From: Bacteriovoracaceae bacterium UBA4097
GTDB lineage: Bacteria > Bdellovibrionota > Bacteriovoracia > Bacteriovoracales > Bacteriovoracaceae
Length of the DNA: 63,123 nucleotides
Direction of reading: 5' to 3'
Assembly: GCA_002381765.1 (NCBI GenBank)
Contig: DFXX01000015.1
Span: forward strand, 1 to 63,123
Shown: one piece after another, positions 9,801 through 16,251 of the stretch
How the letters are laid out: every line of letters begins with the position of its first letter
How positions within the stretch are numbered: position 1 is the first letter of the stretch
The notes under the pieces: model-generated
Told to the model about the DNA's origin: nothing
Database searches by the model: none
The model's input: the letters and a program-made list of their open reading frames with translations, nothing else
Translations under genes and position numbers: made by a program

Positions 9801-10200
9801 ACTTAAGCAATCTCTGAGCGTGCCATGCAGAATCAAACAAGGCCAATGGCCTAATTTTCATTTTTACTAAATAAGCATTTATGTTGCGTCTTTTAGCAGG
9901 AGTCAGCTTTCTAGAAGTCGCAAAAGCTACCTGCTTACCTTTCCAGCCAGAGCTAATAAGTCTCGAAATGTTTTTCTTGATATTTTCTAAAGCGCGTTCT
10001 GATGTTGTCGTAATTAGAGGTATGCTTTCTTGACGCTCATTAATTATCACTCCATCCTCGCCAAAGTCTCCACCCCCTTGGATCCAATAACTTATTCTTC
10101 CGTAACCATCCTGCATTTCAGCTGCAGCTCTTTCGAACTCTTGATCATCGATGTTTGATCTTTCTAAGTGATTTAAGATTTGCTCAAATTTTGGGTCCAT
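6847..10200 (-). CDS. Large STAND-type P-loop NTPase, probable defence sensor
   Basis: An 1117-residue protein, first gene of the island A cassette. Residues 1-150 resemble a restriction-endonuclease-like fold (DGYGRISYWIQGGGDFGEDG, then a TTTSERALENIKKNI helix) but lack a clear E-x-K, so it may be a degenerate or divergent effector. The NTPase has Walker A GQPGSGKT (190-197) and Walker B YLLIDD (231-236), followed by a winged-helix-like part. From about residue 480 to the end it is long and helical, as in the repeat sensors of STAND proteins. STAND ATPases such as Avs proteins recognise phage proteins and then activate a nuclease. That role fits the architecture and context but is inferred. 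Confidence 0.7.
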   Translation of the reverse strand: MDPKFEQILNHLERSNIDDQEFERAAAEMQDGYGRISYWIQGGGDFGEDGVIINERQESIPLITTTSERALENIKKNISRLISSGWKGKQVAFATSRKLTPAKRRNINAYLVKMKIRPLALFDSAWHAQRLLKFPHLCQSLLNIPLDYPALSPLPQNHRFVSIPKTIGRDEEIKKVYSFVDAGVDFIIVGQPGSGKTHLLRELAKNNEAYFIITDDINAIASAIRLKQPKYLLIDDAHAKPELVERVLTFKRETGLEFRLALDTWPSSKEGLSQLLRVQNDRIIELRPLSRDMIVSLIKEENANFHKMVIRSIVDQARGKPGLAGFLCHEIKNGFVNEVVFGDALLTKIKSVNSKDHDALPLLSILALGGESGVELEKISELLKKPVLDLMSQLSSLQNAGIIEETSKNIISVQPKILRFNLIKHQFFSGKISLPLQSFINIPKNADDFKFELTQAIRVGGNTTPENLYRLIDGTTSKDVLEAYGWLGKDFAKYLIEVRPGDILSFSDPALFYLPEIALPLILSQAQLQDFNSTNLPVGYKEVELWLSEQPDTARVNTIGRRDCFIVEAKKWLKSGGNPSVIEQLTSYLLGFSWESHETDPGKGLTVTFSYGLMPMTLINKLPTFWKGILEFYTEGLITNPIFLLNSLSELSSSSRGMLQVPDNIKKVVRGYKEKFLNDIVSVTPNVSDEGFKRILIERLERSKINHSLKLSEEFQALYPIENWGLDDYKIKEAEAQKRVEVLADKWSLKDPDESMKLLHQMMGSAKRADISWPDYSLFFGNLLAQRVVIPFDWAKAAIKYDVHERIYESFLSEVIKKKENRWEEHLKATLHKESKYRISILTQLIFAEGVSDETWGLVNEFLVKEDGFWLDHLWPSKNIPIENVKRVLSHPKSEIRGAFACGIWHRLEKKLTYPGLRKEWESAILDIRKPTHDLKEILKSEPALAMDWTIANLSNEWISFEVRDTVKHCVKGLDFEGRKALLQKIPFVTKNRDIIKLVIGKDPDLYKILIDSEADEYVKVSPLEGHLSDEWEIMAKMALDSGIGVESVFEGTFQKSYTWSGSRNSLWKSRLDSYKAYTNSKDKRIVRIAEELQSYAQRKLDQVTREEFYEEVFGRF

Positions 10201-10383
10201 AAACTTTCCTTGATTATGGACTCACTATATCTCTTTATTTTGACCCAGGGCCACTCGCACAGCAGTGGTCCCAGCGTCACAAGCCTAAGAAGCTGTAATC
10301 AATGAAGTATATTAAAAACCAGCGCAAATAGGCGCTCTGCGCCATTTGACAGTTTTGAAATCCTCCCTGCTACCTCAAAACAA
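10201..10383. other. Intergenic region between the STAND gene and the tmRNA remnant
   Basis: It should hold the promoter of the minus-strand defence cassette, but no clear -35/-10 pair stands out. I see no gene. It ends at the terminator of the tmRNA remnant. Confidence 0.4.
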
Positions 10384-10407
10384 AAAAGCCCCTTTACGGA
10401 GGCTTTT
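10384..10407 (-). terminator. Terminator of the displaced tmRNA 3' part
   Basis: AAAAGCC (10384-10390) pairs with GGCTTTT (10401-10407). Read on the minus strand the hairpin runs into a T-rich tail, as for a rho-independent terminator. It lies 12 bases after the CCA end of the tmRNA remnant. The intact ssrA has no equally convincing terminator next to its end, so this is probably the original ssrA terminator, left with the displaced half. Confidence 0.7.
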
Positions 10408-10418
10408 AAATGTTGTGT

Positions 10419-10435
10419 TGGTGGAGGTGGTGGGA
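10419..10435 (-). repeat. att copy of the ssrA 3' end (in tmRNA remnant)
   Basis: TGGTGGAGGTGGTGGGA is identical to the 17 bases at 44481-44497. It forms the second exon of the intron-split tmRNA remnant and the border between islands A and B. Confidence 0.8.
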
Positions 10436-10682
10436 CGGTTTATACCAACATTTTCATGTGGCCCGGACTATTCCTTCATCTCAAAAGAGATGGGATGCGT
10501 TTATGGATTTCTCCATCCTAGTACCCCGTTGCAAAAGCTTTAGGGGCCTATGAGTCTCTAGCGGGCTTACTCGTTTCCGATTCACCCGACGGTGTTAGCT
10601 TAGTCATCACAACTCTGACTTTAGCTTTCGCCGTTTGAGCATCCTTTTGTCATCACTATCACTAGTGAAGTCGACTATGTTA
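10436..10682 (-). ncRNA. Group I intron (IA type) in the tmRNA T-loop
   Basis: A 247-nt insertion lies exactly between GGTTCGAT and TCCCACC of the T-arm, which are adjacent in the intact gene. On the minus strand the parts of a group I intron appear in order. P1: exon TCGAT with intron nt 8-12 GTCGA, giving the U.G pair at the splice site. P2: TCACTA/TAGTGA. P3: GGATGC/GCATCC. P4-P5: AAACGGCGAAAGCTAAAGTC with GACTAAGCTAACACCGT. P6: CGGG...CCCG around a GAAA loop. P7: AGAGACT with ATAGTCC. Then P7.1 (CCCC/GGGG), P7.2 (ATGGA-GAAA-TCCAT), P8 (CATCTC-TTTT-GAGATG), P9 (ACAT-GAAA-ATGT) and a final G. P7.1/P7.2 points to subgroup IA. No homing endonuclease gene is inside. Confidence 0.88.
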
Positions 10683-10885
10683 ATCGAACCCACGTCCGAA
10701 AAACCTTCCAATAGAGAGTACCACGTGTGTCTCCGATAAGTTAGTACCGACACTATTTTTTATCTTTACTGAACCAACAAACAGTCGTTGCTGTTAAAGA
10801 GTATCAACGCCTGAGCTCTTCCCGGTTTATTTTACGGACGTTCCGCCAACGTCTTTACCAGCTTTTTGTTATCGGCGCTGGCCCC

Positions 10886-11440
10886 TCAGGTACCCAAAAC
10901 CGCCATAGTCATCCCCACCAACCCGTCCACTAACCTCTTTAATTCGGCTACCGAATTCGACGAAGCCTTCAACCCTTTCGTCGCCATTGTCAGGATGTGC
11001 GCGAGATCCTTCGCATTCATCTCACTTCCTGGCTTCACATGTGGCTTCAAAAGTTCCACCACATATTTTTCAAAATCAAGATATACGATTGCGAAAGCTT
11101 CAGGAGCATAATCACTGATCGTCTCCATCATCTCCTTGCCACCATCTGTATCAATGGCCGAAGCAAAAGGATCGATGATCCAAATCTTGAAAAGGCATTC
11201 GAGCTGTCCTCTTAAGTTTTTCTGACTAGAGAGACGCTTCAACGTCTCTTCGTGATTTTTTTCAATATGCATATTGAGGAGTGCTGTAATCACTGCTTCT
11301 TTATTGGCAAAAACCGCATAAAGGGAAGGCCTCGATAATTCCGAAGCCTCTGCGATGTCAGACATGCTCACCTTCTTCAGGCCATGCCGAAAGAAAAGCT
11401 TCTGTGCTGCAAAAACGATTTTAGTTTCTTTTGATTCCAT
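10886..11440 (-). CDS. TetR-family repressor next to alcohol dehydrogenase
   Basis: A 184-residue TetR-type regulator. The N-terminal three-helix DNA-binding domain (about residues 8-55) has the typical GLKKVSMSDIAEASELSRPSL stretch. The C-terminal ligand domain shows no family I can name. It is divergent from the alcohol dehydrogenase gene at 11538, with palindromic sites between them, so it very likely represses that gene and itself, perhaps released by an aldehyde or electrophile. Its last two codons and stop fall in tmRNA-derived sequence (GGTACCTGA). The natural C-terminus may therefore have been trimmed or replaced at the recombination joint. Confidence 0.85.
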   Translation of the reverse strand: MESKETKIVFAAQKLFFRHGLKKVSMSDIAEASELSRPSLYAVFANKEAVITALLNMHIEKNHEETLKRLSSQKNLRGQLECLFKIWIIDPFASAIDTDGGKEMMETISDYAPEAFAIVYLDFEKYVVELLKPHVKPGSEMNAKDLAHILTMATKGLKASSNSVAELKRLVDGLVGMTMAVLGT

Positions 11441-11465
11441 AAGTTACAATCCTATAATTTTACAC

Positions 11466-11518
11466 TTTACAGAATCTGTAAAAGTGTTAACATGTTTACA
11501 GTTTCTGTAATCTGTAAA
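11466..11518. promoter_or_regulatory. TetR operator palindromes
   Basis: TTTACAGAATCTGTAAA (11466-11482) is a perfect 8+1+8 palindrome. TTACAG-TTT-CTGTAA follows at 11496-11510, with a further half-site TCTGTAAA at 11511-11518. They fill the gap between divergent tetR and adh, where they would cover both promoters. They are the likely operators of the 10886-11440 repressor. Confidence 0.8.
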
Positions 11519-11537
11519 ATATCACAAGGACCCTTAT

Positions 11538-12593
11538 ATGACTCAAAAATTTGAATTTACCCGCCCGGCCCAGGGCTTCGCCGCTTACGAACAAGGCGGT
11601 GCCCTGAAGCCATGGACCTTCAATCGCAGGTCTTTACGCCATGACGACGTCGCAATCAAAATCCTATACGCCGGCATCTGCCACAGTGATTTACATGCCC
11701 TCAATGATGGATGGGCCGGAGAATTCCCAATCGTTCCGGGTCACGAAATCATGGGCGAAGTCACCGAGACAGGCCCCGGTGTGACCGACTTCAAAATCGG
11801 TGACCAGGTATTGATCGGCACTATCGTTGACTCTTGCCGGGTCTGTGATCCCTGTCAGCAGCAGATGGAGTCCTACTGCCGGGCCTTCCCCACCCTCACT
11901 TACGACGGTGTTGACCGCATCGATGGCTCCAGAACCCGCGGAGGATTTTCGGATAGCTATGTCGCAGACAAAAAATTTGTTTATCATCTCCCCAAAGGAC
12001 TCGAAGCAAGCCTCGCTGCTCCCTTAATGTGTGCTGGGATCACTGTCTATTCACCTCTTCGCCACTGGAATGTGGGTCCGGGAAAAGTTGTAGGAATCGT
12101 AGGTATCGGCGGCCTAGGACATCTCGCCGTCAAATACGCCCGCGCCATGGGTGCGCATGTGGTGGCCTTCACAACTTCTGAAAGTAAAATCGAAGAAGCA
12201 AAAAATCTCGGTGCACATGAAGTTGTGCTCTCGACGGATGCAAAACAAATGGAGGCGCAGGCCTACAGGTTTGACTTTATCCTGGACACCGTCTCCAAGA
12301 GCTATCTGATGGATCCGTTTATCATTGCACTGAAACTCGATGCCACACTTTGCTCGCTCGGGATTCCGAATAGTTTTGATTTGAAGCCCATACTCCTCAC
12401 CATGGGAAGGAGAAGACTTTCAAGTTCAGGAGTCGGTGGGACCAAGGAGACAAAAGAGATGCTAGAGTTTAGTGCTGAGCACGGGATTTATCCAGAAGTT
12501 GAGATGGTAAGAAAGGATGAGATTAATAAGGCAATGGAGAGATTAGCGAAGAATGATGTGAGGTATCGATTTGTAATTGATATGAGAAAGTAG
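11538..12593 (+). CDS. Zinc-dependent alcohol/aldehyde dehydrogenase (YahK/CAD type)
   Basis: A 351-residue NADP-type alcohol dehydrogenase that reduces aldehydes or oxidises primary alcohols in the cytoplasm. The catalytic zinc ligands lie in GICHSDLH and PGHEIMGEV. The structural zinc site C-x2-C-x2-C-x7-C is intact (SCRVCDPCQQQMESYC). The Rossmann glycine motif is GIGGLGHLAVK. The family is cinnamyl-alcohol-dehydrogenase-like (YahK, AdhC). The start ATG follows CAAGGACCC. A divergent TetR gene and its palindromes suggest induction by a toxic aldehyde, which is inference. A perfect hairpin at 12605 ends the transcript. Confidence 0.9.
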   Translation: MTQKFEFTRPAQGFAAYEQGGALKPWTFNRRSLRHDDVAIKILYAGICHSDLHALNDGWAGEFPIVPGHEIMGEVTETGPGVTDFKIGDQVLIGTIVDSCRVCDPCQQQMESYCRAFPTLTYDGVDRIDGSRTRGGFSDSYVADKKFVYHLPKGLEASLAAPLMCAGITVYSPLRHWNVGPGKVVGIVGIGGLGHLAVKYARAMGAHVVAFTTSESKIEEAKNLGAHEVVLSTDAKQMEAQAYRFDFILDTVSKSYLMDPFIIALKLDATLCSLGIPNSFDLKPILLTMGRRRLSSSGVGGTKETKEMLEFSAEHGIYPEVEMVRKDEINKAMERLAKNDVRYRFVIDMRK

Positions 12594-12604
12594 TTCTAAC
12601 TATT

Positions 12605-12629
12605 GGACCGGAAGTTTAACTTCCGGTCC
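12605..12629. terminator. Bidirectional terminator
   Basis: GGACCGGAAGT-TTA-ACTTCCGGTCC is a perfect 11-bp stem between the converging adh (+) and sdr (-) genes. It has T-rich sequence on the plus side. Confidence 0.85.
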
Positions 12630-12651
12630 TCTTTAACATATGATGTTTTTA

Positions 12652-13389
12652 TTAGATTTGCCCAAATCCACCATCCGCAAACAGATCTGCTCCCACGACA
12701 TAACTCGAGTCAGAGCTAGCTAAAAACAAGGCCGCCTTCGCCATCTCCTCCGCTGTCCCCTGTCGCTTAATAGGCATCATCGCCGCAAGTCCCTGCTTGA
12801 TTTCTTCCGTCATCCCCATCTTGTCCTGAATAGGAGTTTCAACCGGACCCGGTGACAGAACATTGAATCTCACCTGATCAACTGGAATCTCTGCAGTCCA
12901 GGTTCGAGCGAAGCTTCTCACGGCAGCTTTCGTAGCACTGTAGACGCTGTTGTTGGCAAAGCCTTTAATGCTCACAACAGATGAGGTGAGTACAACAGTA
13001 CTGCCTGTGTTCAAAAGTGGAAGCGCCTTGGCCACACTGAAATAAAGTCCACGAACATTGACATTGAAATGATCATCGAAAAACTCTGGCGTTGTTTCTG
13101 TTGTGGGCATCCATGCTGCGATTCCAGCATTGGCGAAGAGAATATCAAATTTTCCATAATTGTTTTTAACATGAGTATAGAGCCGGTCAAGATCTTCGAG
13201 CTTACTCACGTCGGCCTGGACAACATCAAAGTACTGCCCTAGCTCCTTCTGAGCTTTCTCGAAAGTTTCCATTGAGCGAGCAGTTACTATGACCCTGGCC
13301 CCTTCCTCTCTAAAGAGTTTTGCGGTCGCCAGACCAATTCCCGAATTACCGCCTGTGATAAGTGCAACTTTGTTAGTTAATTTTCCCAT
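12652..13389 (-). CDS. Short-chain dehydrogenase/reductase
   Basis: A 245-residue classical SDR. It has the cofactor motif TGGNSGIG (about 13-20), the structural NAG (about 87-89), a catalytic Ser in VLTSSVVS, and YSATK supplying Tyr and Lys. The PG motif after the core (LSPGPVETP) is present. The substrate cannot be told. It is divergent from a TetR-family gene with operator-like palindromes in between, the usual layout for a quinone- or aldehyde-responsive SDR. The length and motifs indicate a complete enzyme. Confidence 0.9.
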   Translation of the reverse strand: MGKLTNKVALITGGNSGIGLATAKLFREEGARVIVTARSMETFEKAQKELGQYFDVVQADVSKLEDLDRLYTHVKNNYGKFDILFANAGIAAWMPTTETTPEFFDDHFNVNVRGLYFSVAKALPLLNTGSTVVLTSSVVSIKGFANNSVYSATKAAVRSFARTWTAEIPVDQVRFNVLSPGPVETPIQDKMGMTEEIKQGLAAMMPIKRQGTAEEMAKAALFLASSDSSYVVGADLFADGGFGQI

Positions 13390-13419
13390 AAATGTCTCCC
13401 AGTGATTGTTTAACGGTTA

Positions 13420-13486
13420 TGAACCGATTGGTTCAAAACTAAACCCATTCCAAATTAAATGCAATAAAATATTGAACCGAACGGTT
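13420..13486. promoter_or_regulatory. Operator palindromes for the second TetR
   Basis: TGAACCGATTGGTTCA (13420-13435) and AACCGAACGGTT (13475-13486) share the half-site AACCG and lie between the divergent sdr and tetR genes. They are likely binding sites for the 13508-14053 regulator. Confidence 0.75.
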
Positions 13487-13507
13487 TTTTATGTTAAAAT
13501 TACCCAC

Positions 13508-14053
13508 ATGGGACGCCCAAAGTGTTTTGACCGAATTGAAGTCTTAGATGCCGCTATCCAGCTTTTCTGGAAGAAAGGTTTTGCTGACACCAGTTTATCG
13601 GACCTTGAAAAGGCCACAGGTGTAAACAAGTCTGGGCTCTATTCTGAATTCAAAGATAAAGAAGATATTTTTTTCGAGAGCATGAAGCACTACCGAGATA
13701 AGTCTCCGGCAATTGAGATACTTAACAAGGAACCTCTTGGATGGGCGAACATCGAAGCACTCCTTAAAGCTTCCAGCAGCTGCAAAGGTAACAAAGGTTG
13801 TTTTTTTGCAAACACTGTCCGTGAATATTCGATCATTCCTGACAATGTAAAATTAGTAATCGAACAAAATCAGAAGATGATTCACGAGAATGTATTCAAG
13901 AATATCAAAGCAACTAAAACTAAAAAAGATCCAGAAGCACTCGCCTCTATGATCATGACATTTTCGACTGGGGTTGCTCTCAAATTAAATGCTGTAAAAC
14001 CAGAACACGTTTTAGAAGAAATCGATTCATTCCTTGAGCTTCTGAAAAGCTAA
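13508..14053 (+). CDS. TetR-family regulator divergent from SDR
   Basis: A 181-residue regulator if started at ATG 13508 (MGRPKCFDRIEVLDAA), the usual TetR beginning. The frame is open from 13406, but that part covers the operators. The helix-turn-helix is at about residues 10-55 (TSLSDLEKATGVNKSGLYSEF). The C-terminal part contains CKGNKGCFFANT, typical of the YxaF/LmrA/AcuR-like TetR group that controls neighbouring oxidoreductases. It probably represses the divergent SDR and itself, with a ligand such as an electrophile or aldehyde. This is inferred from family and layout. Confidence 0.85.
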   Translation: MGRPKCFDRIEVLDAAIQLFWKKGFADTSLSDLEKATGVNKSGLYSEFKDKEDIFFESMKHYRDKSPAIEILNKEPLGWANIEALLKASSSCKGNKGCFFANTVREYSIIPDNVKLVIEQNQKMIHENVFKNIKATKTKKDPEALASMIMTFSTGVALKLNAVKPEHVLEEIDSFLELLKS

Positions 14054-14346
14054 ATCACATCATTTCTTTTCTGAGTAACAGAGTATCAAGGAGACCTGCC
14101 CCTATCGCGTTATTCTTCAAAAATATCTCTTCTTTAAATAAGTAAAGTGCATAATTTCCCACGAAATTCGGCGTTATTTTCGAGTTATTAGACAGTTTTT
14201 TCTATATCCTAGTCGGCACATACGATGATGTCGCCATAGGGGCAAACAAGAGAATTTACTCGAATTCTATGGCCGACCGCGGATATCGGCCATAGGGACA
14301 ATAGCTAGAATCATCCCTTTTAAACCTTTTTTACTTAGTTAATGTG
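14054..14346. other. Intergenic region with repeated CCATAGGG motifs
   Basis: No gene is visible. GTCGCCATAGGGGCAA (14231-14246) and TCGGCCATAGGGACAA (14286-14301) are near-identical direct copies about 55 bp apart. Between them is the palindromic GAATTTACTCGAATTC. Possible binding sites or remnants; no function can be assigned. Confidence 0.35.
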
Positions 14347-14426
14347 CAGAAATTTCTATAAATTCCTTACAGAAATTTCTACAAGTATGATACAAAAATA
14401 TCTATAAATTAGATTCCAAAATTTCT
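14347..14426. promoter_or_regulatory. Four direct repeats at exact 23-bp period upstream of fic
   Basis: CAGAAATTTCT (14347), CAGAAATTTCT (14370), CAAAAATATCT (14393) and CCAAAATTTCT (14416) begin exactly 23 bases apart, about two helical turns. They end 21 bp before the fic start. This looks like a cooperative operator array. The N-terminal winged-helix-like part of the Fic protein is a candidate binder (inference). Confidence 0.7.
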
Positions 14427-14447
14427 CATTATTAAAACTACGTAAAA

Positions 14448-16001
14448 ATGGTTACTTATATGTCAAGACCAAGACGAAAGCCACATCAGTTACTCGCTGA
14501 ATCTCTAAAAACTGCTAAAGCCGTTGCCGCTGATTCGATCGTCAAGGCAGACCAGATCTCACGGGCCCACAAGAATCGCCTGGAGACCTCTGGCTGTCTA
14601 ACGAAGATCATCAGTGGATGGTACCTCCTGACCTCACCCGACGGTGGTGATGGGAGCACGGCTTGGTACGGTGGCTTCTGGGCGTTCTTAAAGCACTACT
14701 TAAATGACCGCTTCGGCGAAACCGAATACTGCATTTCCGCAGAATCATCCCTCAGCCTGCATGCTGGCGATACAACGATCCCAAAACAAATCGTCATTTT
14801 GACGAAGAAAGATAGCAACACTGCCGTCGACCTCTTACACGGGACATCGATTCTCCTTAGAACTGACTCGAAGAACTTTCCTACAGAAACCGAGTCGTTT
14901 AAGGGTGTCCCCATCATGAACCTCACTAGCTCACTGTCTCGATTGAGTCCGAGCTACTTTGAGAACAACCCGCGGAACATTGAAATCGTTTTAAAACTAA
15001 GCTCGCTCTCGGTTCCAGAGATATCACGCGCTCTTCTGCGATTGCAGAATATGGCGTCCGCAGAACGCATCATCGGTGCGTACACGGTCATCAAAGAAGA
15101 GTCCAAGGGGAAGCAAATCTTCGACGACCTCACGGCCGCCGGCTACACACTGACTCCGGTTAACCCGTTTGAGAAGTACGTCCCGAAGCTTTCGGGGGCG
15201 AGGTTCAACTCCCCTTACGCTGGACGAATCCGACTCATGTGGAGCGTGATGCGAGAGGTGGTCATCAAAACTTTTCCACGGGACTGCGGACTCTTCTCCG
15301 ATCAAAGCAAGACCATCGAAATTATTTTGGAGACGTACGTGAAAGATGCCTACCACTCGTTGTCCATCGAGGGCTACCACGTCACCGAAGAGTTAATCGA
15401 GAAGATCGCCGACGGAAAATGGGACCCCGATAGCCTTGGCGCTGACAAGCTACAGATGGATGCCATGGCCGCGAAGGGATATTCGAACTCCTTCGACGCC
15501 GTCGTTGAGAGTATTAGAAAAATTCTCCGTGGAAGTAGTCCAGGTGCCGTCTTAGAAGCCGACCTCCAAACCTGGTACCGGGAACTCTTCACTCCCCTCT
15601 TTAAGGCCAACATCATTGACCAGGAGAAGCTCGTCGGTTTTAGAAATAACCAGGTCTACATCACGAACTCAAAGCACGTGCCCCCACCGAAGACGGCGCT
15701 ACTTGATTGTATGGAAGTTTTCTTCGAACTCCTGAAGTCCGAGCCTGTAGCGTCCGTCCGTGCCGTCCTTGGCCACTTCATCTTCGTATACATTCATCCA
15801 TACATGGACGGGAACGGCCGCATGGGTCGATTCATCTTAAACCTCATGCTGATTTCCGGTGGCTTTAACTGGACGATAGTCCGAGTTGAGAGGAGAAAAG
15901 AATACATGTCCGCGCTTGAAGCCGCCTCGACTAAGGAAGACATCGAGCCGTTCACGACCTTCCTCTTGGAGGAGATGAACCATTGGAAGAATAAAAGCTA
16001 G
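14448..16001 (+). CDS. Fic-domain AMPylator-like protein with built-in inhibitory motif
   Basis: A 517-residue protein. The C-terminal Fic core has HPYMDGNGRMGRF, the complete HxFx(D/E)GNGR-type catalytic loop that transfers AMP or a related group to target proteins. An inhibitory helix motif (S/T)xxxE(G/N) is present ahead of it (SLSIEG), so this is a self-inhibited class II-like Fic. The first 200 residues look like a winged-helix domain of the AbiEi antitoxin/transcriptional-regulator type (SGCLTKIISGWYLLTSP), suggesting regulator and toxin in one chain. The start may be ATG 14448 or 14460 (MSRPRRK). Codon use is much more GC-rich than the neighbours, a sign of recent transfer. A hairpin follows at 16020. 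Confidence 0.85.
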   Translation: MVTYMSRPRRKPHQLLAESLKTAKAVAADSIVKADQISRAHKNRLETSGCLTKIISGWYLLTSPDGGDGSTAWYGGFWAFLKHYLNDRFGETEYCISAESSLSLHAGDTTIPKQIVILTKKDSNTAVDLLHGTSILLRTDSKNFPTETESFKGVPIMNLTSSLSRLSPSYFENNPRNIEIVLKLSSLSVPEISRALLRLQNMASAERIIGAYTVIKEESKGKQIFDDLTAAGYTLTPVNPFEKYVPKLSGARFNSPYAGRIRLMWSVMREVVIKTFPRDCGLFSDQSKTIEIILETYVKDAYHSLSIEGYHVTEELIEKIADGKWDPDSLGADKLQMDAMAAKGYSNSFDAVVESIRKILRGSSPGAVLEADLQTWYRELFTPLFKANIIDQEKLVGFRNNQVYITNSKHVPPPKTALLDCMEVFFELLKSEPVASVRAVLGHFIFVYIHPYMDGNGRMGRFILNLMLISGGFNWTIVRVERRKEYMSALEAASTKEDIEPFTTFLLEEMNHWKNKS

Positions 16002-16019
16002 ATTTAATTGTTGAAATGG

Positions 16020-16045
16020 TGGCTACCGATGCCCCTCGGTAGCCA
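16020..16045. terminator. Hairpin after fic
   Basis: TGGCTACCGA and TCGGTAGCCA form a perfect 10-bp stem with a 6-base loop, 18 bp after the fic stop and 8 bp before the next att copy. Confidence 0.7.
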
Positions 16046-16053
16046 TAGATGTT

Positions 16054-16070
16054 TGGTGGAGGTGGTGGGA
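16054..16070 (-). repeat. att copy of the ssrA 3' end
   Basis: TGGTGGAGGTGGTGGGA is identical to 44481-44497, in the same orientation. It marks the border between islands B and C. A TTGCCACATTT motif follows at 16223-16233, 152 bp inside island C. Confidence 0.8.
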
Positions 16071-16251
16071 TTTATAGAGGACACTTTTCACTAGAAAACA
16101 CAGAACAAAAACAAACCACTCAAAACGTTTCTAACTAATAGAATTCAAAGAACTTTTTACTAACATTAGCTTGTTGTTTATTGCTGGTTACTTTTGTCAA
16201 AAAAGGGCTATTTTCGTGTGGCTTGCCACATTTTTTCCACATCAGATTCAA

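Larger units (their letters stand above)
2579..10435. mobile_element. Genomic island A (defence-like cargo, no recombinase)
   Basis: The segment lies between two ssrA-end copies (2579 and 10419-10435). It holds five minus-strand genes that read like one defence operon and no integrase or excisionase. Such a segment could be moved in trans by the integrase of a neighbouring element at matching att sites (a cis-mobilisable island). The borders are inferred from the repeats. Confidence 0.6.
10419..10894 (-). pseudogene. Displaced 3' part of a tmRNA gene, split by an intron
   Basis: On the minus strand, 10894-10683 plus 10435-10419 reproduce the 3' 229 nt of tmRNA, from GGTACCTGAGGGGCC to the terminal CCA. 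The intact gene has the same 229 nt at 44709-44481. The copies are about nine-tenths identical by eye, with scattered changes such as a changed stem near 10725. The 5' tRNA-like half and the tag reading frame are missing, so this piece cannot work alone. Upstream it joins the end of a tetR gene whose last codons and stop (GGT ACC TGA) lie inside the tmRNA sequence. Best read as the half pushed out when an island replaced the gene's 3' part. Confidence 0.85.
10419..16070. mobile_element. Genomic island B (two TetR-linked oxidoreductases and Fic)
   Basis: The segment lies between two exact 17-bp ssrA-end copies (10419-10435 and 16054-16070). It contains tetR-adh, sdr-tetR and a fic gene, and no recombinase. 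The fic gene is visibly more GC-rich than the surrounding DNA, so the island is itself a mosaic. Confidence 0.6.

Noticed and set aside
10346..10543. 65-codon plus frame over the intron
   Set aside because: It covers the terminator, the att copy and the intron core, all better explained as RNA on the minus strand.
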